From an uncultured Collinsella sp. (GTDB lineage Bacteria > Actinomycetota > Coriobacteriia > Coriobacteriales > Coriobacteriaceae): a stretch of DNA of 64,000 nucleotides. Shown here in pieces: positions 45,471 through 54,176 of this stretch (its first letter is position 1; every line of letters begins with the position of its first letter). The stretch spans positions 1 to 64,000 of the forward strand of contig CABRFZ010000004.1 in assembly GCA_902470365.1 (NCBI GenBank), read 5' to 3'. The notes beneath the pieces were generated by a model. It made no database searches, was not told the origin of the DNA, and saw nothing but the letters and a program-made list of their open reading frames with translations. Made by a program: the position numbers and the translations under genes.

Positions 45471-45905
45471 GGGTTCGAATCCCATGCGCTGGGCATGAAA
45501 AAGGAAAGGCCTCCATCGCTGGAGGCCTATCAAATCAGTGGTGGGCGATGAGGGATGTCCGCGTGCGGCTCCGCCGCCCGCATCCGCTTCGTCGCTTCGC
45601 TCCTCGCGTGCTGCGCTGGAAAACGCTTCGCGTTTCCTCAGCTCCGCACCCTTGCGGGTTCGAATCCCTCTGCGATGGGCCCAAAAAAGAAAGGCTCCCA
45701 TTGCTGGGAGCCTAACAATTCAGTGGTGGGCGATGAGGGATGTCCGCGTGTGGCTGGCGCCGCCCGCGCCCCGCTTCGTCGCTCCGCTCCTCGCGTGCTG
45801 CGCTGGAAAACGCTTCGCGTTTCCTCAGCTCCGCACCCTTGCGGGTTCGAATCCCTCTGCGATGGGCCCAAAAAAGAAAGGCTCCCATTGCTGGGAGCCT
45901 AACAA
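45471..45905. repeat. ~186-bp tandem repeats containing tRNA 3' ends
   Basis: Unit starts TCAGTGGTGGGCGATGAGGG at 45535, 45720 and 45907 (185 and 187 bp apart); the third copy is the end of the intact tRNA-Val. Each of the first two units carries 18 nt identical to the tRNA 3' end with CCA, a GC-rich stretch, the word GCGGGTTCGAATCCCTCTGC (T-arm-like on plus), and the same terminator hairpin. A diverged part-unit (GGCGGGTTCGAATCCCATGC) lies at 45471. Apparent ORFs here are artefacts. Confidence 0.85.
45870..45900 (-). terminator. Terminator of tRNA-Val
   Basis: On the minus strand AGGCTCCCA-gcaa-TGGGAGCCT then TTTCTTTTTT, 10 nt after the CCA end. The same hairpin is duplicated in the repeat unit at about 45684-45714. 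Confidence 0.9.
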
Positions 45906-45910
45906 TTCAG

Positions 45911-45986
45911 TGGTGGGCGATGAGGGATTCGAACCCCCAGCCTTGTGCGTGTAAAGCACCTGCGCTAACCGTTGCGCCAATCGCCC
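45911..45986 (-). tRNA. tRNA-Val (anticodon TAC)
   Basis: 76 nt with encoded CCA. Acceptor GGGCGAT/ATCGCCC, D-arm, anticodon stem GTGC/GCAC with loop TTTACAC (anticodon TAC), and T-arm GGGTTCGAATCCC are all seen. Confidence 0.96.
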
Positions 45987-46173
45987 GTGCGGAGAGAGTA
46001 TAGCAAAACAATCGCCCCATTCACCTCATATCCATTAAAGGTAACTGGCGCGTGTCACAGCGGAGCTGATTCAGTTGAGATTGCCTGAACATTCCGCCCC
46101 TCTTTACGCCCTCGGGTATACTCAAAAGCTACTGATTCGATTTGATGCCCAGCAACAGCAGAGGGGATAGTAT
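45987..46173. promoter_or_regulatory. Divergent promoter region tRNA-Val/asnB
   Basis: 187 bp; on the minus strand TATACTCTCTCC (complement near 45990-46001) gives a plausible -10 for the tRNA. No T-box was seen for asnB. Confidence 0.4.
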
Positions 46174-48054
46174 ATGTGCGGTTTTGTCGGTTTTGTCGGT
46201 GGGACGGATAACCAATCCGAGGTGCTCACCAAGATGATGGACCGCATCGTCCATCGCGGTCCCGACATGGGCGGTCAGTTTATCGACGGCCGCGTTGCCC
46301 TCGGCTTCCGCCGCCTGTCGATCCTCGACCTGACCGAGGCTGGCGCCCAACCCATGGCCAACGAGGACGGTAGCGTCGTCATTGTCTTCAACGGCGAGAT
46401 CTACAACTTCCAAGAACTCCGTTCCGAGCTCGAGGCCAAGGGCTACAAGTTCCACTGCGGCGCCGACACCGAGAGCCTCCTGCACGGCTACGAGGAGTGG
46501 GGCGAGGCCGTCCTCGATCGCCTGCGCGGTATGTACGCCTTCGTCATCTGGGACAAAAAGAAGAACAAGCTTTTTGGCGCCCGCGACATCTTTGGCATCA
46601 AGCCGCTCTACTACTATCCCATGGCCGATGCGGGCGACGGCGCTCCGGGCGTGCTCTTTGGTTCCGAGATCAAGAGCTTCCTGGACTACCCGCACTTCCA
46701 CAAGGCGGTCAACAAAAAGGCTCTGCGTCCGTACATGACGCTGCAGTATTCGGCGACTGAGGAGACCTTCTTCGAGGGTGTCTACAAGCTGCCGCCGGCG
46801 CACTACTTTACCGTCGATATCCCGACCGGCAAGATGAACATCGAGCGCTACTGGGATTGCGATTACTCTGCCGTCGAGAAGCCGTTCGAAGAGTATGTCG
46901 ATGAGCTGGACGAGGTCGTGCACGAGAGTGTCGAGGCCCATCGCATCGCCGACGTCAAGGTCGCGTCGTTCCTCTCCGGTGGCGTCGACTCCAGCTACAT
47001 CGCCGCTTGCCTCATGCCCGACAAGACCTTCTCGGTGGGCTTTGACTACAAGAACTTCAACGAGACCAACTACGCCAAGGAACTTTCCGATAAGCTCGGC
47101 GTCGAGAACGTTCGCAAGATGATTACCGCCGACGAGTTCTTCGGTGCGCTCGAGGACATCCAGTATCACATGGACGAGCCGCAGTCCAACCTGTCTTCCG
47201 TGCCGCTGTGGTTCTTGGCCGAGATGGCCCGCAAGGACGTCACCGTGGTGCTTTCGGGCGAAGGCGCCGACGAACTCTTTGGCGGCTACGCCTACTACGA
47301 GGATACGGTCCCGGTGCGCAAGTACAAAAAGATGGTGCCGCTGCCCGTCCGTCGCGCGCTCGGTAACCTGGCGCTGCATATGCCGTACTTCAAGGGACAT
47401 AACTTCCTGGTCAAGGGTGCCGAGATCCCCGAGAAGTCGTTCCTGGGACAGGCTCTGGTATGGCCGGAGCGCGAGGTCGACGGCGTGCTCAAGCCCGAGT
47501 ACAACACCGGCGATGGCGCCTTCGAGCTTGCCGCTCCCATCTATGCGCGCGTGAAGGGTCAGCCCGAGCTGGTCAAGAAGCAGTACCTGGACATGAACAT
47601 GTGGCTCCCGGGCGACATTCTGCTCAAGGCCGACAAGATGTGCATGGCACACTCACTGGAGCTGCGCGTGCCCTTCCTGGACCGCAAAGTCATGGAGTTC
47701 GCCGAGCACATTCCCGACCGCTACCGCATCAACGAGAACGGCAACAAACAGGTACTCCGCCACGCTGCCAACAAGTCGCTGCCCGATGAGTGGGCCACCC
47801 GTCCCAAGGTGGGCTTCCCGGTGCCGATTGTCTACTGGCTGCGCGAGCAAAAGTGGTACGACTATGTCAAGGAGTACTTCACTGCGCCGTGGGCAAGCGA
47901 GTTCTTCAATACCGACGAGCTCATGCACCTGCTCGATCTGCACTTTGCGGGCAAGGGCGATTTCCAGCGCAAGATCTATACGCCGCTCGTGTTCCTAGTG
48001 TGGTACAAGCGCTTCTTTATCGACGAGGGCCAGCCTTCTGTTCAGGCTGCCTAG
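46174..48054 (+). CDS. asnB: Asparagine synthase (glutamine-hydrolysing)
   Basis: 626 residues, ATG after GAGGGGATAGTAT. Makes asparagine from aspartate, glutamine and ATP. N-terminal Ntn glutaminase domain (catalytic Cys2 in MCGFVGFVGG, MDRIVHRGPD, FNGEIYNF) and C-terminal ATP-binding domain with SFLSGGVDSSYIA (~265) and LSGEGADELFGGY. This AsnB variant, ~620-630 residues, is common in Gram-positives. Confidence 0.96.
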   Translation: MCGFVGFVGGTDNQSEVLTKMMDRIVHRGPDMGGQFIDGRVALGFRRLSILDLTEAGAQPMANEDGSVVIVFNGEIYNFQELRSELEAKGYKFHCGADTESLLHGYEEWGEAVLDRLRGMYAFVIWDKKKNKLFGARDIFGIKPLYYYPMADAGDGAPGVLFGSEIKSFLDYPHFHKAVNKKALRPYMTLQYSATEETFFEGVYKLPPAHYFTVDIPTGKMNIERYWDCDYSAVEKPFEEYVDELDEVVHESVEAHRIADVKVASFLSGGVDSSYIAACLMPDKTFSVGFDYKNFNETNYAKELSDKLGVENVRKMITADEFFGALEDIQYHMDEPQSNLSSVPLWFLAEMARKDVTVVLSGEGADELFGGYAYYEDTVPVRKYKKMVPLPVRRALGNLALHMPYFKGHNFLVKGAEIPEKSFLGQALVWPEREVDGVLKPEYNTGDGAFELAAPIYARVKGQPELVKKQYLDMNMWLPGDILLKADKMCMAHSLELRVPFLDRKVMEFAEHIPDRYRINENGNKQVLRHAANKSLPDEWATRPKVGFPVPIVYWLREQKWYDYVKEYFTAPWASEFFNTDELMHLLDLHFAGKGDFQRKIYTPLVFLVWYKRFFIDEGQPSVQAA

Positions 48055-48079
48055 CCTCGGCTTACGAACGCCTGCGCGT

Positions 48080-48105
48080 AACGGCTCCTCCGGGAGCCGT
48101 TTTTG
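48080..48105 (+). terminator. Terminator of asnB
   Basis: ACGGCTCC-tccg-GGAGCCGT followed by five T. Confidence 0.92.
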
Positions 48106-48165
48106 CGTGGGTGCGTTTCAGTTACTATAAAACCGTCCCTGCCAAATGGCTGAGAAAGGTGAAAG

Positions 48166-49728
48166 ATGCACCATTCGGATTCCGCGACCGTGACCACGGT
48201 CGATACGCTTGCCAAGCTTCTCGATGTGTGCGGCGAGCTGCGCGCATCAGAGCAGGTTGACGAGCGTGCCGTGACCGGCTGCTCGTTTGATTCGCGCGCG
48301 GTCTCGGCAGGTGACGTATTCTTTTGCAAAGGTGCTGCCTTTAAGCCCGCGTTTTTGAGCATGGCGCTCGATGCGGGCGCCGTCGCATTTGTGTGCGAGG
48401 AGTCACTGGTCGAGTCTCTGGAGCCGCTGGCGAAGGAGAGCGGTGCTGCGATGCTGGTTGTTGATAGCGTTCGCACGGCCATGGCCCTGTTGCCGCCGGA
48501 GGTCTATGACCGTCCCGACCACGACGTCAAGATCGTGGGCATCACCGGCACCAAGGGAAAGACCACGGCCGCTTTTATGCTCCAGTCCATCATCAAGGCG
48601 GCGGGCGAGTCCTGCGGCATGATCGGTTCGGTGAACACCGACGATGGTATCGAGTGCTACGAGAGCACCAACACCACGCCCGAGGCTCCCGAGGTCTGGC
48701 GCCATATCGCCAACTGCCGTGAGTCCGGTCGCCAGTCCATGGTCATGGAGGTCTCGAGCCAGGCGCTCAAGTATCAACGCGTCGAGAATCTGCCGTTTGA
48801 CGTGGCGTGTTTCCTCAACATCGGCCGCGACCACATCTCGCCGATCGAACACCCCACGTTTGAGGATTATTTTGAGAGCAAACTCAGGATCTTTGACCAG
48901 GCAAAGACTGCCGTGGTGAATCTGGGCACCGAAGAGGTCGACCGTGTGCTGGAGGCAGCGTCGACGGCCGAGCGCTTGGTGACCGTTGGCGTCGAGCATC
49001 CCGAGGCGAGCCTGTGGGCGAGCGACGTACGCATGGTCGGCTTTAGCATCGAGTTCAACTTGCATGGCCTGTGTGCCGACGAGTCCGAGGCGGGGGAGAA
49101 GGTCCTGCTGGGCATCGCGGGCGACTTTAACGTGGAGAACGCGCTGGTCGCTATCGCCGCCGCGCGCGAGATCGGCATCGGTATCGAGGCTATCAAGAAG
49201 GGCCTCTCCAAACTGCGTGTGCCGGGCCGTATGGAGGTCGTGGAGTCGAAGGACGGCCGCGTGATCTGCGTCGTCGACTATGCGCACAACCAGCTTTCGT
49301 TCCGTTCGCTTTTCTCGTCGGTCAAGCGCGCGTTTCCCGCCAGCCCGGTCATCGCGGTGTTTGGCGCTGCCGGCGGCAAGGCGCAGGAGCGCCGCGAGCA
49401 GCTTCCGCGCGAGGCCGCACCGTATTCCGACCTGATGATCTTTGCCAATGAGGACCCGGCTCACGAGGACCCGATGAAGGTCTGTCGCGAGCTTGCCGAA
49501 CATGTTCCCGACGATACGCCGAACAAGATCATCCTCGATCGCGAAGCTGCCGTGCATGCGGCGTTCAAGGCGGCGCGCGAGGAGTACGTCAACCCCGATG
49601 CTCCTACCATTGTCTTGCTGCTGGCAAAGGGTGACGAGGAGCTCATGCACGTGGGCGACGAGTTCGTGCCCATCGAGAGCGACCTTTCGTTGGCCAATCG
49701 CCTGATCGATGTTACCCAGTTTGACTAA
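48166..49728 (+). CDS. murE: UDP-N-acetylmuramoyl-tripeptide ligase (MurE), non-DAP type
   Basis: 520 residues, ATG after GAGAAAGGTGAAAG. Adds the third amino acid to UDP-MurNAc-L-Ala-D-Glu. ATP loop GITGTKGKTTAAFML (~128), NTTPEAPEVW, EVSSQALKYQRV, and the C-terminal specificity region. DAP enzymes have DNPR there; this protein reads FANEDPAHED (~426), with Ala in place of Arg, as in Lys-type enzymes (DNPA). A Lys- or ornithine-type wall is thus predicted. Collinsella relatives are reported, as I recall, to use ornithine, which fits the arg genes nearby, but this is inference. Confidence 0.88.
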   Translation: MHHSDSATVTTVDTLAKLLDVCGELRASEQVDERAVTGCSFDSRAVSAGDVFFCKGAAFKPAFLSMALDAGAVAFVCEESLVESLEPLAKESGAAMLVVDSVRTAMALLPPEVYDRPDHDVKIVGITGTKGKTTAAFMLQSIIKAAGESCGMIGSVNTDDGIECYESTNTTPEAPEVWRHIANCRESGRQSMVMEVSSQALKYQRVENLPFDVACFLNIGRDHISPIEHPTFEDYFESKLRIFDQAKTAVVNLGTEEVDRVLEAASTAERLVTVGVEHPEASLWASDVRMVGFSIEFNLHGLCADESEAGEKVLLGIAGDFNVENALVAIAAAREIGIGIEAIKKGLSKLRVPGRMEVVESKDGRVICVVDYAHNQLSFRSLFSSVKRAFPASPVIAVFGAAGGKAQERREQLPREAAPYSDLMIFANEDPAHEDPMKVCRELAEHVPDDTPNKIILDREAAVHAAFKAAREEYVNPDAPTIVLLLAKGDEELMHVGDEFVPIESDLSLANRLIDVTQFD

Positions 49729-49832
49729 TGAACCATGATGACGGCGCCCTGAGTGCGCTGTCGCCATAAGCGTGTTCCCTCAATCAAAACATGCCGTCCA
49801 AGTCCAAACCCTTCTACGTAAACGGAGTAACC

Positions 49833-50744
49833 ATGTCCCACAACACCCTGCCGACCGTTGCCGAGCTTTCGGGCGAGATGCGCGAGCGCTTGGCCAAGGT
49901 CAAGTACGTCTTTACCGACCTGGATGCCACGATGCTCGCGCCCGGCTCGTGCGTGCTGCGCGACAACGACGGCAACCCCTCGACCAAACTCGTCGAGGCC
50001 GTCGTGGCGCTCGCTCGCGCTGGTATTCAGGTGGTTCCCACCTCGGGCCGCAACCGCACCATGATCCACGAGGACGCGCGCGTGCTCGGCCTCAACTCCT
50101 ACATCGGCGAGATGGGCGGCCTGGTCATGTACGATCTCAAAGCCAACGATTGGGAGTATCTGACCGGCGACATGCCCTACGACCCCGCCTGTGGCCTTAC
50201 TCCGCACCAGGTGATCGAGCAGACCGGCGTGTGCGAGAAGATCCTCGCCCGCTGGCCGCACAAGATCGAGTACCACAACGACATGTCGACCGGCTACAAA
50301 TACCGTGAGGTCACCGTCGGCATGCGCGGCGATGTGCCCGACGATGAGGTTCAGGCCATCCTGGACGAGGCCGGCTGCGGTCTGATCTGGGCTTGCAACG
50401 GCCATCTGACTCACCTGTCCAAGCCGACGACGCTCGAGCTCGATCGCGTCGAGGACGGTCGCGCATTCAACATCAACCCCGCGGGCCTCAACAAAGGCGT
50501 CGCCATTGCGCGCTTCTGCGAGCACCTAGGGATCGAGCGCGAGGAGACGTTGGCGCTCGGCGACTCCGAGTCCGACTTCTACATGGCCGATCACGTGGGC
50601 ACGTTCTGCCTAGTCGAGAATGGCCTGACGAGCGCCGGCGCGCCCGAGTTCCTGGCTGCTTGCGAGAACGCTTTCGTTACGCGCGGCAAAATTGTCGACG
50701 GTTGGGCGGCGACGGCAGAGCTGCTGGTCGCGGCGCGTTCGTAG
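49833..50744 (+). CDS. HAD-superfamily (IIB) phosphatase
   Basis: 303 residues from ATG 49833 (AACGGAGTAACC upstream); an earlier in-frame ATG at 49791 has no site. KYVFTDLDATMLAPG gives the DxDxT nucleophile motif and ALGDSESDFYMADH the acidic motif IV (GDSxSD rather than GDGxND). The cap region is large and includes GYKYREVTVGMRGDVPDDEV. It may act on a sugar phosphate such as mannosyl-3-phosphoglycerate or sucrose/trehalose phosphate, but no signature decides. Between murE and murI, perhaps co-expressed. Confidence 0.85.
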   Translation: MSHNTLPTVAELSGEMRERLAKVKYVFTDLDATMLAPGSCVLRDNDGNPSTKLVEAVVALARAGIQVVPTSGRNRTMIHEDARVLGLNSYIGEMGGLVMYDLKANDWEYLTGDMPYDPACGLTPHQVIEQTGVCEKILARWPHKIEYHNDMSTGYKYREVTVGMRGDVPDDEVQAILDEAGCGLIWACNGHLTHLSKPTTLELDRVEDGRAFNINPAGLNKGVAIARFCEHLGIEREETLALGDSESDFYMADHVGTFCLVENGLTSAGAPEFLAACENAFVTRGKIVDGWAATAELLVAARS

Positions 50745-50795
50745 CGCGTCGCCGCCGCACTTGGACATGTCTTTTCGAGAGAGACTGGTGAGGTA

Positions 50796-51680
50796 ATGTC
50801 CGATATCGAGAATCCGGCAGGCGACACGCGCCCGATTGGCGTGTTCGATTCTGGTTTGGGCGGTCTGACGGTTGCGCGCGCGATTGCGACGGCGCTGCCG
50901 CACGAGTCCGTCTACTACTTTGGCGACACCAAGCGCTGCCCCTACGGCACCCGTACCGAGGATGAGGTGCGCTCGTTTGCGTTGCAGGCGGGTCGTTGGC
51001 TTTCGAAGCACGACGTCAAGATTATGGTCATCGCCTGCAACACGGCGACCGCTGCGGCCTTGCGTCTGGCCCAGCAGGTGCTCGACGTTCCCGTGATCGG
51101 TGTGATCGCGCCGGGCGCACGCGCGGCAATCAACAGCACGCGTACGCGTCGCGTGGGCGTGCTCGCTACCAACCTCACCATTCGCTCGGGCGCCTATACG
51201 CGCGCCATTCAGGACCTGGATGCCGGCGTCGATGTATACGGCTGTCCTGCCTCGAGCTTTGTCGAGGTTGTCGAACACGAGCTCGCCTCGGGTGCACATC
51301 TGCAGGAACAGTGGCTTGAGAACGAGGACATCTTCGATACGCCTGCCGTGCGTGCGCTGGTGGGTGCCACGGTTGAGCCGCTGCGCGACCACGGTATCGA
51401 TACCGTGGTGCTTGGCTGTACGCATTTCCCGCTGTTGGTGGGACCTATCCGCCATGCGCTGGGGCCTGGGGTGCGCGTCGTGAGTTCCGCCGAGGAGACC
51501 ACGCGCGAGCTGACCGATATCCTCACGCGCCGCGAGCAGCTGGCGGGCGACGCAGCCGAGCCGCAACATCGTTTTGCAACGACGGCCGATAATATTGCCG
51601 AGTTTGCGGTGGCGGGCAGCTTTATCTTTGGTCAGCCGCTCAAGAGCATCGAACATATCGATATCGATGAGCTGAAATAG
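50796..51680 (+). CDS. murI: Glutamate racemase
   Basis: 294 residues, ATG after GGTGAGGTA. Converts L- to D-glutamate for peptidoglycan. PIGVFDSGLGGLTVARAI, YYFGDTKRCPYGTRT, the first catalytic Cys in VIACNTATAAAL (~86) and the second in VLGCTHFPLLV (~206) are present. The next gene, rph, follows 54 nt later. Confidence 0.96.
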   Translation: MSDIENPAGDTRPIGVFDSGLGGLTVARAIATALPHESVYYFGDTKRCPYGTRTEDEVRSFALQAGRWLSKHDVKIMVIACNTATAAALRLAQQVLDVPVIGVIAPGARAAINSTRTRRVGVLATNLTIRSGAYTRAIQDLDAGVDVYGCPASSFVEVVEHELASGAHLQEQWLENEDIFDTPAVRALVGATVEPLRDHGIDTVVLGCTHFPLLVGPIRHALGPGVRVVSSAEETTRELTDILTRREQLAGDAAEPQHRFATTADNIAEFAVAGSFIFGQPLKSIEHIDIDELK

Positions 51681-51734
51681 ATGTAAGGCAGCCGCCAAAG
51701 CCTTCGCCACATCTTTTGCCGAAAGGATATTTCT

Positions 51735-52460
51735 ATGGAGTATATGCAGGTCAACCGCGCCAACGGCCGCGCCGCCGATGAGCTGCGCCCCATCAAGCTT
51801 ACTCGCGGCGTCATGAAGCACGCCCACGGCTCGTGTTTGGCCGAGTTCGGCGACACGCGCGTGCTGTGCGCCGCCACTATCGAGGAGGGCGTGCCGGGCT
51901 GGCGAAAGGGAGCTAAGGCCGGCTGGGTGACCGCGGAATACGCCATGCTGCCGGCGTCGACCGGCAAGCGCTGCAAGCGCGAGCACGCCAACCGCAAGGG
52001 TCGCTCCATGGAGATCGAGCGCCTCATTGGCCGCAGCCTGCGTACCGTCGTCAACATGAAGGCGCTCGGCGAGTACACCGTCACCGTCGACTGCGATGTG
52101 ATTCAGGCCGATGGCGGCACGCGTACAGCGAGCATCACCGGCGCCTGGGTGGCGCTGCACGACGCCCTCGCCATGTGGGTCGAGGCGGGCAAGATTGAGC
52201 GCATCCCGCTTATCGGCCAGGTGGCTGCCATCTCCATGGGCGTTGTCGACGGCAATACGCTGCTTGACCTCGATTATTCCGAGGACAGCCATGCCGAGGT
52301 CGACATGAACCTCGTCGCCACCGACACCGGTGAGATGATCGAGCTCCAGGGCACCGGCGAGCAGGCGCCCTTCGACCGCAAACGCCTCAACGCCCTGCTC
52401 GACCTGGGCGACAAAGGCATCGCCGAGCTCATCGAGCTCCAGCGCCAAGCCCTCGCCTAA
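51735..52460 (+). CDS. rph: Ribonuclease PH
   Basis: 241 residues. Phosphorolytic trimming of tRNA 3' ends. NRANGRAADELRPIKLTRGV, HGSCLAEFGDTRVLCAATIEE, GWVTAEYAMLP, and MEIERLIGRSLRTVVNMKALGEYTVTVDCDVIQADGGTRTASITGAWVAL are RNase PH hallmarks. The usual MLPRATxxR segment reads MLPASTGKRCKRE, a mild variant of the active-site strand. Usual rph-rdgB order follows. Confidence 0.95.
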   Translation: MEYMQVNRANGRAADELRPIKLTRGVMKHAHGSCLAEFGDTRVLCAATIEEGVPGWRKGAKAGWVTAEYAMLPASTGKRCKREHANRKGRSMEIERLIGRSLRTVVNMKALGEYTVTVDCDVIQADGGTRTASITGAWVALHDALAMWVEAGKIERIPLIGQVAAISMGVVDGNTLLDLDYSEDSHAEVDMNLVATDTGEMIELQGTGEQAPFDRKRLNALLDLGDKGIAELIELQRQALA

Positions 52461-52493
52461 CCTGCCAAAAAGGGACAGGTTTATTTTGGCAGG
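52461..52493. repeat. Hairpin between rph and rdgB, GGGACAGG family
   Basis: Perfect 10-bp stem CCTGCCAAAA / TTTTGGCAGG around AGGGACAGGTTTA, directly after the rph stop; it is nearly identical to the copy at 383-415. Confidence 0.85.
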
Positions 52494-52602
52494 TTTTATC
52501 TGCTGAAATGCTGCGTTGAAAGGTCCGATCGCCTGAGAGGGGAGAGGTCAAGTGCCCAAACGCCCCTCACGCGGCATTGATATAGAGACAAGGAGGCCAG
52601 TC

Positions 52603-53244
52603 ATGGCACTTGAGAAGATTGACATCGACACCCTCGACCCGGCGGCGACCATCGTCGTGGCAACCGGAAACGCTCATAAGCTCACCGAGATCGAGGCCAT
52701 TTTGGGCAAGGTTATGCCCGAGGTTCGCTTTGTGGCGCTCGGCCAGCTGGGCGATTTTGAGGACCCCGAGGAAAACGGCACGACGTTTTTGGAGAACGCC
52801 ATCATCAAGGCGCAGGCTGCCGTTGAGGAGACGGGCCTTATGGCCATTGCCGACGACTCTGGCTTGGTCGTCGACGCGCTGGACGGCGAGCCGGGCGTGT
52901 ATAGCGCGCGCTACGCGGGTGTGCACGGTGACGATGCCGCCAACAACGCCAAGCTTCTCGTTAACCTGGAAGGCGTGGCAGACGAGGATCGCACCGCGCG
53001 CTTTATGAGCGTCGTCGCGCTCATCGATACGGACGGCCTGGTCACCTATGGCGAGGGCGCCTGCGAGGGCGCCATTGCGCACGAGGGCCGTGGCGATCAC
53101 GGCTTTGGCTACGACCCGCTGTTCCTACCGGTCGATACGCCGGGCAAGACCATGGCCGAGCTCACGGCGGACGAGAAGAACGCCATTAGCCATCGTTTCC
53201 ATGCGCTCGAGCATCTGTCCGCCAAGCTGACGGGCGAGGAGTAG
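52603..53244 (+). CDS. rdgB: Non-canonical purine NTP pyrophosphatase (RdgB/HAM1)
   Basis: 213 residues from ATG 52603, which has ACAAGGAGG; an earlier in-frame reading starts without a site. Removes ITP/XTP/dITP. IVVATGNAHKLTEIEAIL, NGTTFLENAIIKAQAA, AIADDSGLVVDALDGEPGVYSARYAG and GRGDHGFGYDPLFLP are all canonical, with the catalytic DDSG. Confidence 0.96.
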   Translation: MALEKIDIDTLDPAATIVVATGNAHKLTEIEAILGKVMPEVRFVALGQLGDFEDPEENGTTFLENAIIKAQAAVEETGLMAIADDSGLVVDALDGEPGVYSARYAGVHGDDAANNAKLLVNLEGVADEDRTARFMSVVALIDTDGLVTYGEGACEGAIAHEGRGDHGFGYDPLFLPVDTPGKTMAELTADEKNAISHRFHALEHLSAKLTGEE

Positions 53245-53247
53245 ACC

Positions 53248-53694
53248 GTGCGTGCGGTGGTGCAGCGCGTGCTCAACGCCGGCGTGACGGTCGACGGCGA
53301 GTGCGTGGGCCGCATTGGACGCGGCTACCTGGTGCTGCTGGGCGTGGGCCACGGCGACACACGCGCCGAGGCCGACAAGCTGTGGGGCAAGCTCCGCGGG
53401 CTGCGTATCAACGAGGACGAGAACGGCAAGACCAACTTGGCACTGGCCGATGTCGACGGCGAGGTACTCGTGGTGTCGCAGTTCACGCTGTTTGCCGACT
53501 GCCGCCATGGCCGCCGTCCGTCGTTTACGGATGCCGGCACGCCCGATGTCGCTAACGAACTTTACGAGTACTTTCTGACGCTCGTCGCCCGGGACGTCGA
53601 TCACGTGGCACACGGTATCTTTGGCGCCGATATGAAGGTCGACCTGGTCAACGACGGTCCGTTCACCATCGTCTTGGACACCGACAACCTTTAG
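53248..53694 (+). CDS. dtd: D-aminoacyl-tRNA deacylase
   Basis: 148 residues, GTG start 3 nt after rdgB, so coupled. Removes D-amino acids wrongly charged on tRNA. MRAVVQRVLNAGVTVDGE, SQFTLFADCRHGRRPSFTDAG and the C-terminal FGADMKVDLVNDGPFTIVLDT (substrate Gly/Pro region) fit Dtd. The usual SQFTLY..GRRPSF is SQFTLF..GRRPSF. Confidence 0.95.
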   Translation: MRAVVQRVLNAGVTVDGECVGRIGRGYLVLLGVGHGDTRAEADKLWGKLRGLRINEDENGKTNLALADVDGEVLVVSQFTLFADCRHGRRPSFTDAGTPDVANELYEYFLTLVARDVDHVAHGIFGADMKVDLVNDGPFTIVLDTDNL

Positions 53695-53722
53695 GTTACG
53701 CGGTTTTACCAAACCGCGTAAC
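53695..53722 (+). terminator. Hairpin behind dtd, GTTACGCGG family
   Basis: 12-bp stem GTTACGCGGTTT / AAACCGCGTAAC starting with the base after the stop codon TAG. A near copy follows lysS at 58212-58238. No T-run, so it may be a repeat as much as a terminator. Confidence 0.55.
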
Positions 53723-53760
53723 AACTGGTCATGCGAGGTTGTCGTCTGGTACGTATTCGA

Positions 53761-53780
53761 GACGGGGCTTTTTTAGCTAC
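53761..53780. repeat. Arm fragment of the 17191 repeat family
   Basis: GACGGGGCTTTTTTAGCTAC matches the 17205-17224 arm with a TA to TT change. It is single. Confidence 0.6.
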
Positions 53781-53850
53781 TTGCGTATGGCCACAACAGG
53801 GTGCTATAGTATTAGAGTTTTGTCTATCTTAGGGGTATTATCCCCTTTTT
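53781..53850 (+). promoter_or_regulatory. Promoter and leader hairpin of veg
   Basis: TTGCGT (53781) and TATAGT (53805-53810) with 18-bp spacing, then a hairpin AGGGG-tattat-CCCCT (53831-53846) with T-run (to 53850) between the expected start of transcription and veg. It is small but terminator-like, possibly an attenuator. Confidence 0.45.
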
Positions 53851-53877
53851 GAATTGCACCTTCTGGAGGCCCTGTTC

Positions 53878-54174
53878 ATGGAAGAGATGGAAGTCAATCA
53901 CGTCGACGACATCCACGAGAAGCTGACCGATATGGTGGGCGATCGCGTCAAGGTGAAGGCCAACATGGGCCGTACCCGCGTCGTCGAGCGCATGGGCACC
54001 ATCAAGAGCGTCCACCCCGCCGTCTTTATCGTCGAGGTTGACGAGCGTCGCGGCCGCAAGTCGCGTCAGTCCTACCAGTATATCGATGTCCTCACCGGTC
54101 AGGTCGAGCTGTTCGACCCCGAGAGCGGCGAGCACATCTTTACCCCGCTCGGCAATCAGCTCGAGGAGCATTAA
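53878..54174 (+). CDS. veg: Veg-family protein
   Basis: 98 residues from ATG 53878, TGGAGG 8 nt upstream. Relative of B. subtilis Veg (86 residues), a biofilm-related regulator: VDDIHEKLTDMVGDRVKVKANMGRTRVVERMGTIKSVHPAVFIVEV is the family core. The longer acidic tail (ELFDPESGEHIFTPLGNQLEEH) is extra. Just upstream of ispE as in Firmicutes. Confidence 0.9.
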   Translation: MEEMEVNHVDDIHEKLTDMVGDRVKVKANMGRTRVVERMGTIKSVHPAVFIVEVDERRGRKSRQSYQYIDVLTGQVELFDPESGEHIFTPLGNQLEEH

Positions 54175-54176
54175 CG

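Noticed and set aside
45538..46003. Overlapping small ORFs with a repeated SSRAALENASRF-like peptide
   Set aside because: They run through the tRNA-derived tandem repeats and include tRNA sequence in antisense; not genuine proteins.
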